From: Oehlia diaphana
Taxonomy: Eukaryota; Glomeromycota; Glomeromycetes; Glomerales; Glomeraceae
Length of the DNA: 64,000 bases
Direction of reading: 5' to 3'
Assembly: GCA_003833135.1 (NCBI GenBank)
Contig: QZLH01000413.1
Span: 7,186-71,185, forward strand
Every line of letters starts with the position of its first letter. Position 1 is the first letter of the stretch. The notes beneath the pieces are model-generated. The model saw only the letters and a program-made list of their open reading frames with translations, was not told the DNA's origin and ran no database searches. Shown in pieces: positions 1-11,945 of this stretch. Position numbers and translations under genes: made by a program.

Positions 1-154
1 GGAATGGACTTTTCATATTTGTATTTTACTTTATTTGTATCTTATTTAATAAAGTACTAGTAAATAATAGTAATTTAAGCAGTAAATTCAGTGACTAAAT
101 CATGTAAATTCAGTAACCAAACCAGTGTAAATTCCGTAATAAAATCGTGCAAAT

Positions 155-257
155 GATACGTTTTTTGTGATACGGAATTGTGCATTTTTCCGTATCTTCT
201 CATGATACGTTATTTCTAAGGAAAAAAATCTTATAAAAACTTTATAAAAAACGTATC
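155..257. repeat. Nested inverted repeat
   Basis: GATACGTTTTTT (155-166) pairs with AAAAAACGTATC (246-257), and inside it GATACGGAA (169-177) pairs with TTCCGTATC (189-197). This is likely a small MITE relic. I could not find a clear target-site duplication. Confidence 0.55.
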
Positions 258-1410
258 CAGTTTTTTTATAGGGGCGGTGGATACCCTGCCATTCCTGTTT
301 GTTGATTTAAAGTGCATTATTTTGTAAGATTAACATTTTTTTGTTGTAAATTATTAATTTGCTGTTGTAAAGTATTATTTTGAGTTTGTGAGGCTCGGAA
401 TTGTTACCTCCAGTTTTGAGCTTGACGAATACAACCAGTATGACATCTCTTCCATCTTTCAGTATCATGATTATATCTTACAGTCCATCTGCGAATATTT
501 CTCCTATAGTCTGTAATTTGCCAATTTTCGTTGATTAAGTAATTGTAATGCAAAAGTTATGAACTGGAGTCATGAAGTTTTTAATATTGAAGAAGTTCGT
601 TTACTTGATGGACCAAAGCATATGGAAACTATAATTCACTAATGATGGTGTTGAACTACCTCCTGAGAGTATTGTTCATTAATAATCACCCTCAATTTCA
701 AGTAATGGATATTATTTTCTCATTTTTTCTAGTGATTATTTTATTTATTTGTGAGCAATGAATAATTACTTAATTTGATTTTATTATTCCAAAGGATAAA
801 AATTATTCATTAAAACGGTGACAGCATTCAATAAAGAACAAAAGCTTTCAGTTTAATTTAGAAATACTTGGATTTCAATAGACTTTATTGTATATCAAAT
901 AAAATTGTATGAAAATTATAATAAATCAAATATAAAGACTTTGGAAAAATGGGTGAAAGTTATCAATACAATTATCATTGGATTGTACAACTAGATTCAT
1001 TACAATATGAGCAAATCACAGAACCAGTTCCCGCGCATCGTGAGCAAACTAATCTCAATTGAAACCCATTTATGTGAGTTTGGATAGCACCTCCAGCGCC
1101 ACCACAAATTCCACAGCGGACTCTCTCAATACCATAACAAACACGGCACTAGAGGATTGATTATATAACTAGCTCAATATTTAACTCCTGGAAAGTAAGA
1201 ACGAAAAAAAGATAACTTACTCTAGTCATTTCGCTGTATTATAGAATGTATACGGTAAATTAGTAGTAAACTATACTTGTACCGGGAAATATTAGCTTTA
1301 ACAATAATATATAGTATGTGCGAGGAAATTCAAGAATGAAAATTCACTTTTGATTAACACAAAATGAAAAAGACGGGAGTATAAATATCTAAACAAAGAT
1401 CTCATTGAAT

Positions 1411-1671
1411 GCGGAATTGGGAATCTAATCAAATGATTAATCGCCCAAATTGGAATAATTAAGCGTCCTATTCTATTAATCTATGAAAAATTTCTAAATG
1501 ATGAAACGGTATGCGAATTAGGTATTTAATCAAATGATTAATTTCTCAAACTGGAATAATTGTGTTAGATTCTATTATCCGTAAATAGTGAAACGGATGA
1601 TTAATCGCTCAAATTGGAATAGTTATATCATGTTATATTCTATTATCTATGAATTTCTAAATAATGCAAAA
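1411..1671. repeat. Imperfect tandem repeat, about 3 units
   Basis: About three diverged units of 80-100 bp share AAATGATTAATCGCCCAAAT-like cores (1431, 1532 and 1596) followed by TTGGAATAATT and TTCTATTA. No coding potential is seen; origin unknown. Confidence 0.6.
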
Positions 1672-2399
1672 ATGAAATACTATGGCGTAATTACCCTCAT
1701 TCGCAGTGCTAAATTCAACCTTTTGTCATTCAGAAACTAATTTTCATTTTATCTTTATTGGCGTAATCATAATGTAATAACAGTAAGATGATTAACAAAA
1801 AAAAAAGCCAATCAATTATTGGTCACATGATAATTTATTATGAAAACGCTAACAACGCTAACGTTTACAGTTTTAAGCAATTCTCATTTTTTGTTGGGCG
1901 TGTATAATACTCCTTTGTTTTTTCACTAATTATTGACATATCCCGTTATCTATTATTATTTCTTATTATATCTAAATAAAAGAAAATAACTGATTTATTA
2001 ACTTCATTCAGGAAGAACTTCTGTCGCACAAACAAAAAGCTTGATATTACGGAATTTCACGTGATTTTATATCTATATACAATTACCAGAAATTTTTACT
2101 GGAATGGATGGTTCCAGTATATCGAATCCCACTGTTTATTTAGCGAGTAAATTAAACGATATTTAAAAAAAAAGCTGTGTCAATAAGCGCCTTTATATCT
2201 ATAGCAGAAGTAATTAACAAAATTGGCTAGAACCTATAACGGTGCTTGAAATTTAGGGTACTGTTTTAATAATTATTGTAGATATTATACATAATGACAT
2301 AATGACATAATGATACTACATAATCATTTTAAAAATTGCTCCGTAAACTAGATTATACTATATAAGCCACATGTACGATATATAAAGTATGATAGGTTT

Positions 2400-4085
2400 T
2401 GATCAATATAAGACACTTCTACTTTCCTTTCTCTTTTTCTCTTTTAAAACAAATGGTATGTTCAAAAATATTTTCTGATGATATACCAGAAGTGATGCAA
2501 AATACTATAGAAAAACTTAGTGATGATATAAAATCACTTCATTCTTCTATTTTGATAAATAGAAATTGTTGTTTTCTCGTGATAACTTTACTTTGGGAAG
2601 ATCCTTTTTCTGTTAAATATCGAAATAGTTTATTACCATTTCATTGACACATATTTTTCATTTTTAAATGAAAATGACAAAGATAAAATTAATAAAATTA
2701 AATTTCACAAGTCAGATATAATAAGTTCATATAAACCTTTTTCTAATTATCATACTTTAATAAAAACCTTAGATACTTTCCTAATGGAATTACATGTTAT
2801 AAATTGGCTCAACACTACAACTAGCTAGTAATGTTCAAGGAACTTTTAACGAAAAAGCTTATAATCAATTAATTACGTTGCAATATGAATCTAATGAAGA
2901 AATCAGATTGGTCAAGGAAAATAAATCATGGAATAACGAAATTCAAATAATTTGTACAATTTTATTCAACCTTTTTGTAGAAAATAATGTCATTTTAAAC
3001 AAACTACATATAATGATTGCTTTTTATAATGAATAACTTTTTGATTCTATTTATGAGTTGATTTTAAATAATCCAACGTTCATATCAAATATTGAAGAAT
3101 TTGCTTTTCATTTATTTAATTATAACAAACAATTCTCCAATTTTTGTCTTATCTTCCATCAACTCTTAAACATATTGAGTTTTTTCCTAAGGATCAAAAA
3201 TAGAGAAGAAAAAGATATTATTACAGATTTAATTAAAATCACAGTCACAACTTTCTTCAATTAATATGAGATTTTTTTATGATATATTAAGTCATTCATT
3301 CTTAGATTCTTTAAAAAATTCATCAAATACTTTAACATCATTGAATTTTGGCTCAGATATTCCATTTGATTTGAGTTATGATACACTTTCTCATCTTACT
3401 CAACTTGAATCTCTTCAATTTAAAGATTGCGAGTTGAATTCAAATATTTTTCGATCTTTACTTTAAAATTAAAACACCATTGAAGATCAAAACTTTGGTC
3501 ATTAAAAATATTCAGGTTGGAAAATTATCGAAATCGAATTATATGTTCAAAAAGTTGGTTATTATATAAAAAATTTGGTTTTGGATATTGGATATTTGGA
3601 TATGTTTAGAACGTTTATTGATGGCATTATTAATTATTGTGGAAAAGCTCAATTTCTTGATTTATGTCATATTGATTTCAGAAGTCATTATGAACATTTT
3701 TCTTATAATGGTATTTTTAATGATGATGTTAATGAATTTAAAATTAGTTCAATGATTTTAAAATTATTATGTAATTCTTTACCTCCTATTTTATGATATT
3801 TAGATTTAAATCTTGTGGTTAATCCCGATCATTTAAAATTACTTTTGGTAAATTGTGATCAAATTGATCTTAAAAAATTATTAATTAGAATTTGAAGTCT
3901 CATAATTTAGATGTTACTTTAAATGTTATAAAAAAGATTTTATTAAGAATAAGAATTTGAATTATTTATCTTATTCTATTAGGAATGATTCTAAATTTCG
4001 TAATAATTTGGAATTATTATTTAAAGAAATTCAATCATTTGTTAAAATTAAAAATAATTATGATTTAGCTATTAAAATTAGATAA
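2400..4085 (+). pseudogene. F-box/LRR protein pseudogene
   Basis: The 5' part (about 2455-2646) encodes an F-box-like segment, with DDIPEVMQN near the start and LLWEDPF at the end, matching the layout of the large F-box family in Rhizophagus. Later short open stretches (3058-3264, 3266-3466, 3575-3796 and up to about 4085) read as leucine-rich repeats, for example LTSLNF and LTQLESLQF. They lie in different frames and are broken by several stops and indels, with no splice signals that would reconnect them. F-box/LRR proteins normally recruit substrates to SCF ubiquitin ligases; this copy cannot make a full product. The family call is from motif layout only. Confidence 0.6.
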
Positions 4086-4458
4086 TATTGGTAATATAAA
4101 ATTCAATTATTGAATTTTATTTACATAATAATTTCTAGTAATTGAAATTTCAATTTATAATAAACATACAGTATTTTTACAAAACATGATATGTACTTTG
4201 TGTTGAAAATTATCTAAAATATCCCCAAATACTAATTTATAAGATCGATATGATGTGAATTTCAAAAAGAAACCATTTTTTTGTTCACCTTGTTTTCTAC
4301 TCAACTCACACAAAAACAATCATCGTAAAATTAAATAGAAATATAAGGTTTGGTACTGTATCGTACTTCATGTATATTTTTTCCAAAAACTGCTGTATCG
4401 GTATATAGGGGTTTGATGTGTTCCGGATCGCTCAAAATTAAGTTTTGAAAAAATAATT
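4086..4458. other. AT-rich spacer, no gene seen
   Basis: Lies between the F-box pseudogene and the hAT-like MITE. No open frame or RNA gene is recognisable. Confidence 0.5.
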
Positions 4459-4683
4459 AGTAAAATAGGACCCAGAAATATACATAAAAGGGTCAGGTTT
4501 GAGTTTGCGTATTTTGAATCAGGAAAATCAATCTTTTTTGATAATGCCAGTCAGAATTTTATTTCCTATTATAGTAACCGACTGACATTATCATAATTCC
4601 GGCCCTGAAAAAATGCGTACAGCTCTAAAAAATTTTTTTCATCACCTGACCCCTATATATATATTTCTGGGTCCTAGTAAAAT
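4459..4683. mobile_element. hAT-like MITE (209 bp) with 8-bp TSD
   Basis: The element spans 4467-4675. Its terminal inverted repeats of about 31 bp begin AGGACCCAGAAATATA and end TATATTTCTGGGTCCT. The 8-bp direct repeat AGTAAAAT flanks it at 4459-4466 and 4676-4683. A second, inner inverted repeat (TGATAATGYCAGTC) lies around 4549-4593. Eight-bp duplications with TIRs are typical of hAT and P superfamilies; there is no coding capacity, so it is non-autonomous. Confidence 0.85.
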
Positions 4684-5719
4684 TGCTGATATAATATGAG
4701 TTTGTATTTTTTGTATATTGCTTGATAATAAAGATAAATAAATACTTGCATTTATAATACGTTAATTAAGATATTTCACATTTTAAAATCTTTCACGTTC
4801 TGTATTTGCTTAAATTTTAACAAAATTAAATAAATTTATAATTTAAAAAACTGGTTATTATATTTTAAACACTATTTAGCGTAATTTTCACTATAAATTT
4901 AGTTATAAAAAAAAATACTATTCTACTAGAGAAGAAAAATAATAATCTATTTTCAAAATATTTTAACGTAAAAACCAACGTTAAACAGATTTTAAATTGT
5001 AATGATTAATATAAAAAAAAAGCTTTCGAAAAAAACATCAATAATATTTGTAATATTGGTATCTAGCTATTAGTTTATGGTCTTTGTTCAAAACTTTATT
5101 GTGCTTGTTAAATTCGATATTTTTGAACCCAATAAATATTTTTTATTATACCTTATTTGTACTCTTCAAATCCAGAAACTCAGGGTTACACACATTATTA
5201 TATAAGCTGGAGCGATGAGCTTGACTACTTAAATAACATTATCAACATACGCGTAATGGATATGGCGCGTAAAATAATATTACATCATATCATACTAATC
5301 ACAATGACACAATGACTCAAAGTAAAATTATCTATAAAACCGCTTTTTTTTCCTCATGGACTTTTTTAGTTTTCGAAAGTTTATTTCTCCCAGTTTTCTA
5401 AAAGTTTTAGTTTCGAAAGTTTTTTTCTCCTTTTACTATTTCTTATATTATTTAAATATTTGCTATTTCTTTAACATTTATTTTTTTTTTTAATATACAT
5501 ATACCAACACTTTTCTAGCACCTTTAAATAACCGCCCTACACCAACTCTTGTTAAAATATTTACGCGTTATCTATCGCGTGTTTTTTTATACTGTCGGAC
5601 TGTCCAATATATTTAATACTCTATCATTTTCTTTACTTGAACTTATATTTAATACATACAATATAAGACTTTCGTTCTTATCCTTTATACAAAAGCCTTG
5701 GAAAGTTTTTACTTAAATG
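4684..5719. other. AT-rich spacer, no gene seen
   Basis: Low-complexity AT-rich DNA without a supportable open frame, RNA gene or clear transposon terminus. Confidence 0.5.
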
Positions 5720-7240
5720 TCAATAAAGATAATTTTTATTGGGCTTTTTTTTGTTATATTGGTAAGTGGAAATGACTAAGCTGGGATGTATAAGGGATTT
5801 GTGCACCTAGAGTGCTTTGGTTATCCTCCTCTTCTAGAAGTCTGGTTACCTTAAATGAGAAAAATAATACTCAAGCTATGTCGCAGACTTCTGTATGTGG
5901 GGCCCTTCCCTTTGGTGGTGGGTCTCACGTCTTATTATCAATGTGACAGTACCTCTGCACGAGTTTGATCACTCACGATATATCGTTAATGTCAGTTGAT
6001 AGTAGGCGTGGGGGCTTGAATCTGTCTTTTCTGCAAAGCTTACTTAGAGTACTCGAGTCTTCTAATATATTTTTTATTATATATTTTATTTTTAGGTAAT
6101 AACTAACTTTTTTTTATAAAAATAAACTCTGGACGTCAGATGATTAATTTTATTTTTGTATTTTAATATTAAATAATGTAAGATTATTTTTCACAATATT
6201 TTAGGAAATAAATTAAAATTCTTATATGGTAAATAAAGTAATGAATTTTATTTTTATTTTTATCTTTAACGGTTTTTTTGAATTTATTAAATTGAACTTA
6301 TCCCGCTGTCAATAATATAAATCTAAACATTTGACTGCCAATTTTTTATTTTTATATTTATTGATAAGATTTGTATAATTATCTTCCATAAGTAAGATCA
6401 GAAGCGGACATTTATACTAATTTTATGTAAAAAAGCTAATGGTAACGATCGCCTTACAAATCTTTACTCCACTACTTTTGACCCCACTTCCTTTTTCCTT
6501 CCTACCATTTTTACTTTTCTTACTAATTTTTATTATATAAGCTATTAAATAGTAACTTAGAAACAAACTCTGCCTTACTATTGACATGTCAACTTGATTC
6601 GAATTCATCAGTGACCATTTAATTTCCAATTTACCATCAGATGGCTGTCCAGGGGACTTCAAACTTTGTTCATGCGATTCAAGCTTTTATCCTGTTCATC
6701 GTTCCTATCAAGTCTAGAATCCCTTTCAAACTACACTCTTTACACTCTATCGAATTTCCCGTGAAGGATGAACTTTGAGATTAAAAAAAAAAAAGTCTCT
6801 AGACATGTTAAAAAGTTGGGCAATTTTAGTTTATGCGGTATTTTAATAAAAAGTTACATTTATCAGTGATTTTCTAGTTAAAGCAGGAATGCTTTCTATT
6901 TGTGTGATGTAACATTATCTTTCTTTTAGTGTACATAATGACAACAACTCAGGAACCATCAGACCTGAATATCACCTAGTCTGTAGGTCTAAGCTCCTGC
7001 TTAGTGGGCAGTACTGAAGTACTTATTGTAATCGGTGACAATTAAGTTTTATTTATGTGATCTTTTGGTAAAATTAAACCCTAAAGCCTGATGTTATTTT
7101 CCTGGTATCACGTTGACAATAGTAAGTTATGACGCTTTTTGTGAACTGTACTGTACACCTCTTAATGCTATTGCCTCCAGTTCAATAATAATTTACTACC
7201 GGGAAATGAACTGACTTGGCTAAATAAAGAAAGTTCGGCT
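5720..7240. other. Higher-GC island, possible transposon remnant
   Basis: Two stretches (about 5760-6060 and 6600-7230) are clearly richer in GC than the surroundings and carry non-repetitive sequence. A minus-strand open frame of 79 codons lies at 6423-6662 and has no recognisable domain. The pattern suggests the body or UTR of a decayed retroelement, but no reverse transcriptase or terminal repeat is visible, so the nature is unresolved. Confidence 0.3.
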
Positions 7241-7519
7241 CAAAATATTAATGATAATAATTTTAATTCACATAAATTTTTTTTTTAAATAAATACGTAT
7301 TTAAACATGTAATGTCACTATGTTAGAATTAAAGTTCTATCAGGATTGACTTTAATTGTAATCGACTAGAATTATTTTTTTTTTTTTTATTCTATTTGTA
7401 GAATTGAAGTTTTTAAAAAAATTTATAATAATAAAAATTTTTCTCCCTTTAAATAAAAATTGTTACCTTAACAATTATTGAGTATGTTTAAAAATTAAAA
7501 GATTTTAACGCTAAATAAT

Positions 7520-7745
7520 TATCAAGATTTTTCCAACTTGCACGAAAACCTTTCCGAATGCACCTGAACCAATTTCTTTAATATTTTTAAAATTTCATAT
7601 TTATAAAATTTAATATGTTTTTTAATAATAGCTTCCTCAATCCAATTAATACATTCATCAATATTTTCGTTATTTTGCATTTTGTTATTATTTTTATTGT
7701 TAGAAATAGTGGATGAAATAATCAAATAAAATTTTTGACGGAAGT
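7520..7745 (-). pseudogene. TKL kinase exon-1 relic
   Basis: Minus-strand relic of the first exon of the kinase-Sel1 gene at 9096-11493. It shares the segments NKNNNKMQNN and INWIEEAIIKKHIK. A frameshift after the KFYKYE segment puts the glycine-loop region out of frame, and no later kinase exons follow. The upstream flank to about 8100 also matches the flank of the 11.5-kb gene, so a gene 5' end plus promoter was duplicated and then truncated. Confidence 0.75.
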
Positions 7746-8100
7746 CGGAAAAGAAAAAAAAGCCTATTTATGGATTTGTGTAAACTTATAACAAACCATA
7801 AATCAGTTATTGATACCCAATTTCCGACGTGTAATTAGCTCGGATTGACGGCGAAGGATGATTACAAATCAGATGTTGATCAATCGGACCCGGTTCACCA
7901 GCCAGAATCAGAGGCGAAAATTAGTATATTTTGATAGCTCATGATTTAGTCTTTAAGTCCAAAATGTTAATTTATATATTGAACACGTGACAAACAATTT
8001 TACGGTGTGAAAAAAAGAGTTTTTAAAATTCCCTTGCTAACTGAAATTTTAAAATGCTGATAAGCGACTTAAAAAGCGTAAAATACGGCATATAATTATC
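7746..8100. repeat. Duplicated promoter segment (copy of 11494-11945)
   Basis: Shares patches with the region upstream of the kinase-Sel1 gene, including TGGATTTGTGTAAA, TTGAACACGTGA and GATAAGCGACTTAAAA, in the same order and orientation. It probably contained the promoter of the duplicated kinase gene. A diverged third relic appears near 21290-21400. Confidence 0.65.
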
Positions 8101-8124
8101 GTCTTGAATGCTGGGAGGTTTTAT

Positions 8125-8323
8125 AGGACTCAGAATATATATATAAAGGGTCAGGTTTGAGTTTGCGTATTTTGAACTAAAAAAAAAACCATGAAAATCT
8201 TCCCTTTTTTAGATAATTTTTGATAATGCCGGTCAGAATTTTACTTCCTTAGTATAGTAGCCGACTGACATTATCATAATACCGACCCTGTACAGCTCAT
8301 GGTAAAAAATTTTTTTATCACGT
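8125..8323. mobile_element. hAT-like MITE copy 2, 3' end degenerate
   Basis: Begins AGGACTCAGAATATATATA and continues with GGGTCAGGTTTGAGTTTGCG, the same as the element at 4467-4675. It keeps the internal GATAATGCCGGTCAG / CTGACATTATC inverted repeat. The right TIR is lost or mutated after about 8323, so no target duplication can be assigned. Confidence 0.75.
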
Positions 8324-9095
8324 ACCAAAATAGTATCCAATAGTATTGGTAAAAGCAAAGTTTCGAGTGAGTATTGTTATTATTTTGAGGAATAACTAAT
8401 TAAAACGCAGATACTGGCGTATATTTTGATTATGGATTCTGTCGCAAAATTTCTTTCATACTTTGTAAATATTAAGGTTTTTAAAATGGATACATTTTTC
8501 CTTTTTTTTGCGGCCTATAAATAATGTCAACGTAAATTAAAACTAATTTTACTTTATGTTTATGAAATTGATGGTGTTAAAAGTTCTATCAAATTTTAAT
8601 GTTTGATCTGAAAGTTATTGGTATTATTTATTCCATGGGGAGTTGGGAATAATAGGGTTTTTTTCCCGAAGGGAAAAAACCCCTAAGAAGCCCGGAGCAT
8701 GTCACTCATTAAATATAACTATTTTAAACTAAAATTAGTAATCTCCCAATCTCCCGGCTATTTATATGAGGCCGGGAAATAAGTAAATGAAGATATCCGG
8801 CCATTTATAAACTCAGCTAATCACTCGCAATTTAAAAAATTAGCCTTAGTTAAAAGTAATTAAATTCAAATAAAAATTAACATATATTTAATTTAGACTA
8901 AACAATTTCTCAAATAAAATTATGTATATCATTTATTTTTTTATAAAGTATAATATATTTAAACGTCTAACAAGGATACTTATTTATTATACTCAATTTA
9001 ATATAAATCCAATTCTACATAAATAATTTAATAAATTCTGGTGTTTATTTATAAATAAATGGAATTATTTTTTAACTAATTTACATTAATTTTTT
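8324..9095. other. AT-rich spacer with one strong hairpin
   Basis: No gene is visible. It contains the hairpin at 8655-8683 and the 3' flank of the kinase-Sel1 gene on the minus strand. Confidence 0.5.
8655..8683. repeat. Perfect short hairpin
   Basis: GGGTTTTTTTCCC followed by GAA and then GGGAAAAAACCC forms a stem of about 12 bp with a 3-nt loop. It lies about 410 bp past the stop of the minus-strand kinase-Sel1 gene. It could be a transposon relic or an RNA structure; no flanking repeat supports either. Confidence 0.5.
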
Positions 9096-10642
9096 CTAAT
9101 TGTTCTTAAGTTCTTTTAATTTATTTTGAGCTTGTTGATGTCCTTGTTTAGCTGATTGTTCATACCAATAAATTGCTCTATCTAAATCTTTTTCAATTCC
9201 TCTTCCATATCTATACATAGTTGCAAGATTATATTGAGCCTTATTATGTCCTAAATCTGCAGCCTTCTGATATAATTCAACTGCCTTTTGCTCATCAATA
9301 TTAATTCCAATTCCATTACTGTAACAATAAGCTAACATCATTATTCCACTTGAAAATTCTCCTTCAGCTGATTGTTTAAATAATTCAATAGCTTTTTTAT
9401 CATCTTTATCAACACCATTTCCATTTCTATATAAATTTCCAAGATTACACATAGCTATCAAATGTCCATTATTTACAGCTTTTTCATACCAATATACTGC
9501 CATTTTTAAATCTTTTTTGACACTTATTCCATCATCATAAAACCAACCTAATTTAAATTGTCCTACTGCATAATTTTTATTAGCTACTTTTTCATAATAT
9601 TCAAATGCTAACTTTTCATTTTTTGTAATTCCTTTTCCAAATTCATAACATTTTCCAGCAAAATATTGTGCTAATATATGATCCTGCTCCAGTGCATTAA
9701 TAAATAAAATGAATGCTTCCTCATTATCTTTGGTTGATCCAATTCCATAACAATTAAAATATCCAAGCAAAAAAATAGAATCTGAAGTATTTTGATTATT
9801 TAATAACCAATTATAAAATTCTTTTGAATTTACATTATGACTATTAAAATAATCAAGAACATGCTGTTTTACCTTATCTATCTCGTTTTTATTAACCCCC
9901 TTACAAATAAGATCAACTATTTCGTTAATCATAATGCTAAAATGATTCTCAGACGAAATATTTTCATTAATTTGTTCGTTTGTAGACATGCCTATTTCAC
10001 TTGTATTCATATTAGTAAAATTTTGGATCACTTTGGATAGATCTCCATGCACTGAATTTCCTACACTATCTGGAGTTAAATTCTCATTTGGCGTAAAATA
10101 AGTTTGGTTGGGAATATCATTCTATTGATCAATCGTCGTGCTATTTGAATTTGGAATAAATACTCTTAATCTATTAACAACATCTTGTATAGTTGGTCGT
10201 TTACTTTGTTCATTATTCCAACATTCTAATAATTAAAGTATTTGATTAAAATAATGACTTTATTAAGTAAAACAAACAATACATTGATTCATATCTACCA
10301 ATATAAAGATTTGAATAATCATTAGGAGTATCAGGAATAATTTCTTCTCTTCGGCCCCGTGAAATGTCATAGCTTAAACCAAACTTATTTTTCTCTTCAT
10401 GAAATGGTGGTTTACCACTTGATATTTCCCATAATAAAACGCCAACACTATATACATCGCTCTTCTCATTTAATTTTGAATTACTACTATTCATTAATGC
10501 TTTTGGATCAATATAGGGAATCATACCACGTAATCATGATTGTAAATTCGATGCTTCGTCAATCCTCTTTGATAATCCAAAGTCCGCCAACTTGATAGAA
10601 TTCTGATGAACCAACACATTACAGGAATGCTATTATAATATA

Positions 10643-10692
<50 letters not shown>

Positions 10693-11493
10693 TAATTTAA
10701 TTCGTAAAATATTTTAATTACTTTATTAAAAAAATTAAAAAATTACCAAGTCTCGGTGAACGATCCTCTCATCATGTAGACATAATACGGAACAAGATAA
10801 CTGATATGCCAAATTGAATTTATCATTCCAATCAAGTCTACTGAAATTTTTGTTCAAATAATCACGAAGAGTACCACCGTCAGCGTATTCCATTACCAAC
10901 AAATAATTTTTTGTTTGGTGAATTATGTTTTCTAACGAAAAAAAAAGAAATAATCATTTATTAGTTTTTTTTTTTTTTTTTAAAAAAAAATAATAATTAT
11001 ATAAATTTAGATATTATATTTGATATTTAAATACCTGACTCAATTCTTACAATTCCATAAAAGCGAATAATATTACTATGAAAATCTACTTCCCTTTGTA
11101 GTTTAAGCTAAATTATGAACGTACGATAATTAGGAAATAAATAAAAAATAAATATTAAAGAATACGAATATTTTTTATGAAATCAAACTTTTTAAATAAA
11201 ATTACCTCATTAACAATTTCTTTTAAAGTGATGCTGTTAAGATTAAAAAAAGTTTTCAACACTAAATAATTATCAAAATTTTTCCAATTTGCACGAAAAA
11301 CCTTTCCGAATGCTCCGGAACCAATTTCTTTAATATTTTTAAAATATTCATATTCATAATATTTAATATGTTTTTTAATAATAGCTTCCTCAATCCAATT
11401 AATCCATTCATTAATATCTTCGTTATTTTGCATTTTGTTATTATTTTTATTGTGGATGAAATTATCAATAAAATTTTTGACGGTGGAAGTCAT
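9096..11493 (-). pseudogene. TKL kinase - Sel1 repeat protein with two in-frame stops
   Basis: Five exons on the minus strand fit GT-AG rules: 11493-11206, 11107-11035, 10931-10747, 10629-10299 and 10225-9096. They sum to 2007 nt with consistent phases. The kinase shows a glycine loop (GSGAFGKV), LVLK lysine, HRDL, ADFGLS and the ECWNNEQSKRP C-lobe motif. Six Sel1-like repeats follow (about 36 residues each, ending at 9096), a scaffold module. TGA at 10536-10534, between DFG and the activation segment, and TAG at 10124-10122, between kinase and Sel1, break the frame. Everything else is well conserved, so this is a recent pseudogene, an allele, or sequence error. The Sel1 part alone is an open frame from 10052. 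A long A tract (10648-10689) sits in the third intron. Confidence 0.85.
10648..10689. repeat. Poly(A) tract
   Basis: About 42 A residues on the plus strand (poly-T in the transcript sense) inside the third intron of the kinase-Sel1 gene. Its length is likely to vary between isolates or to be misassembled. Confidence 0.9.
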
Positions 11494-11945
11494 AAAAAGA
11501 TAAAAATGGATTTGTGTAAATTTATATAGTTACATAACAAATACAATTGAAGTCATAAATGATCGGCAAGATTTTGGCCTAAAATAAGCAACTTTTCAGG
11601 GCCGGAATTATGATACTATTATGATCAAAAGGACAATAAAATTTAGGCCGGCACTATATAAAAAAGGCAAGATTTTCATGAAAATTTTTACAAGCCTTTT
11701 TATGTATTTTTCGGGGGTCCAACCTTAAATCAGTTGTTGATCAACCGGAGTCCGGAGCATCGTAATGGATTATTTATTTATTTTATGTTTCTTCATTACA
11801 ATGATTCGATAGTCTTATTTATTGAACACGTGAAAAACAATTTTATGGTGTGTAAAAAAAAGATATGTTTCTAAAATTCCCTTGATAACTGAAAATTTAA
11901 AATTTTGATAAGCGACTTAAAAGCATAAAATCCGGCATATACAGT
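11494..11945 (-). promoter_or_regulatory. 5' flank of kinase-Sel1 gene, shared with 7746-8100
   Basis: Upstream region of the minus-strand kinase. It shares conserved patches with the flank of the 7.5-kb relic, and a MITE copy interrupts it at 11583-11720. No TATA box can be assigned with confidence in such AT-rich DNA. Confidence 0.4.
11583..11720 (-). mobile_element. hAT-like MITE copy 3, degenerate
   Basis: On the minus strand it starts GGACCCCCGAAAAATACAT and ends near ATCATAATTCCGGCCCTGA. This parallels the 4467-4675 element, with the GTGCCGG...CCGGC core in place of its inner repeat. One terminus is missing. Confidence 0.6.

Larger units (their letters stand above)
1..2398. other. AT-rich gene-free segment
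   Basis: No coding region is convincing here; stops are dense in all frames. The segment holds a nested hairpin (155-257) and an imperfect tandem repeat (1411-1671), listed separately. The rest is low-complexity AT-rich DNA. Confidence 0.6.
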
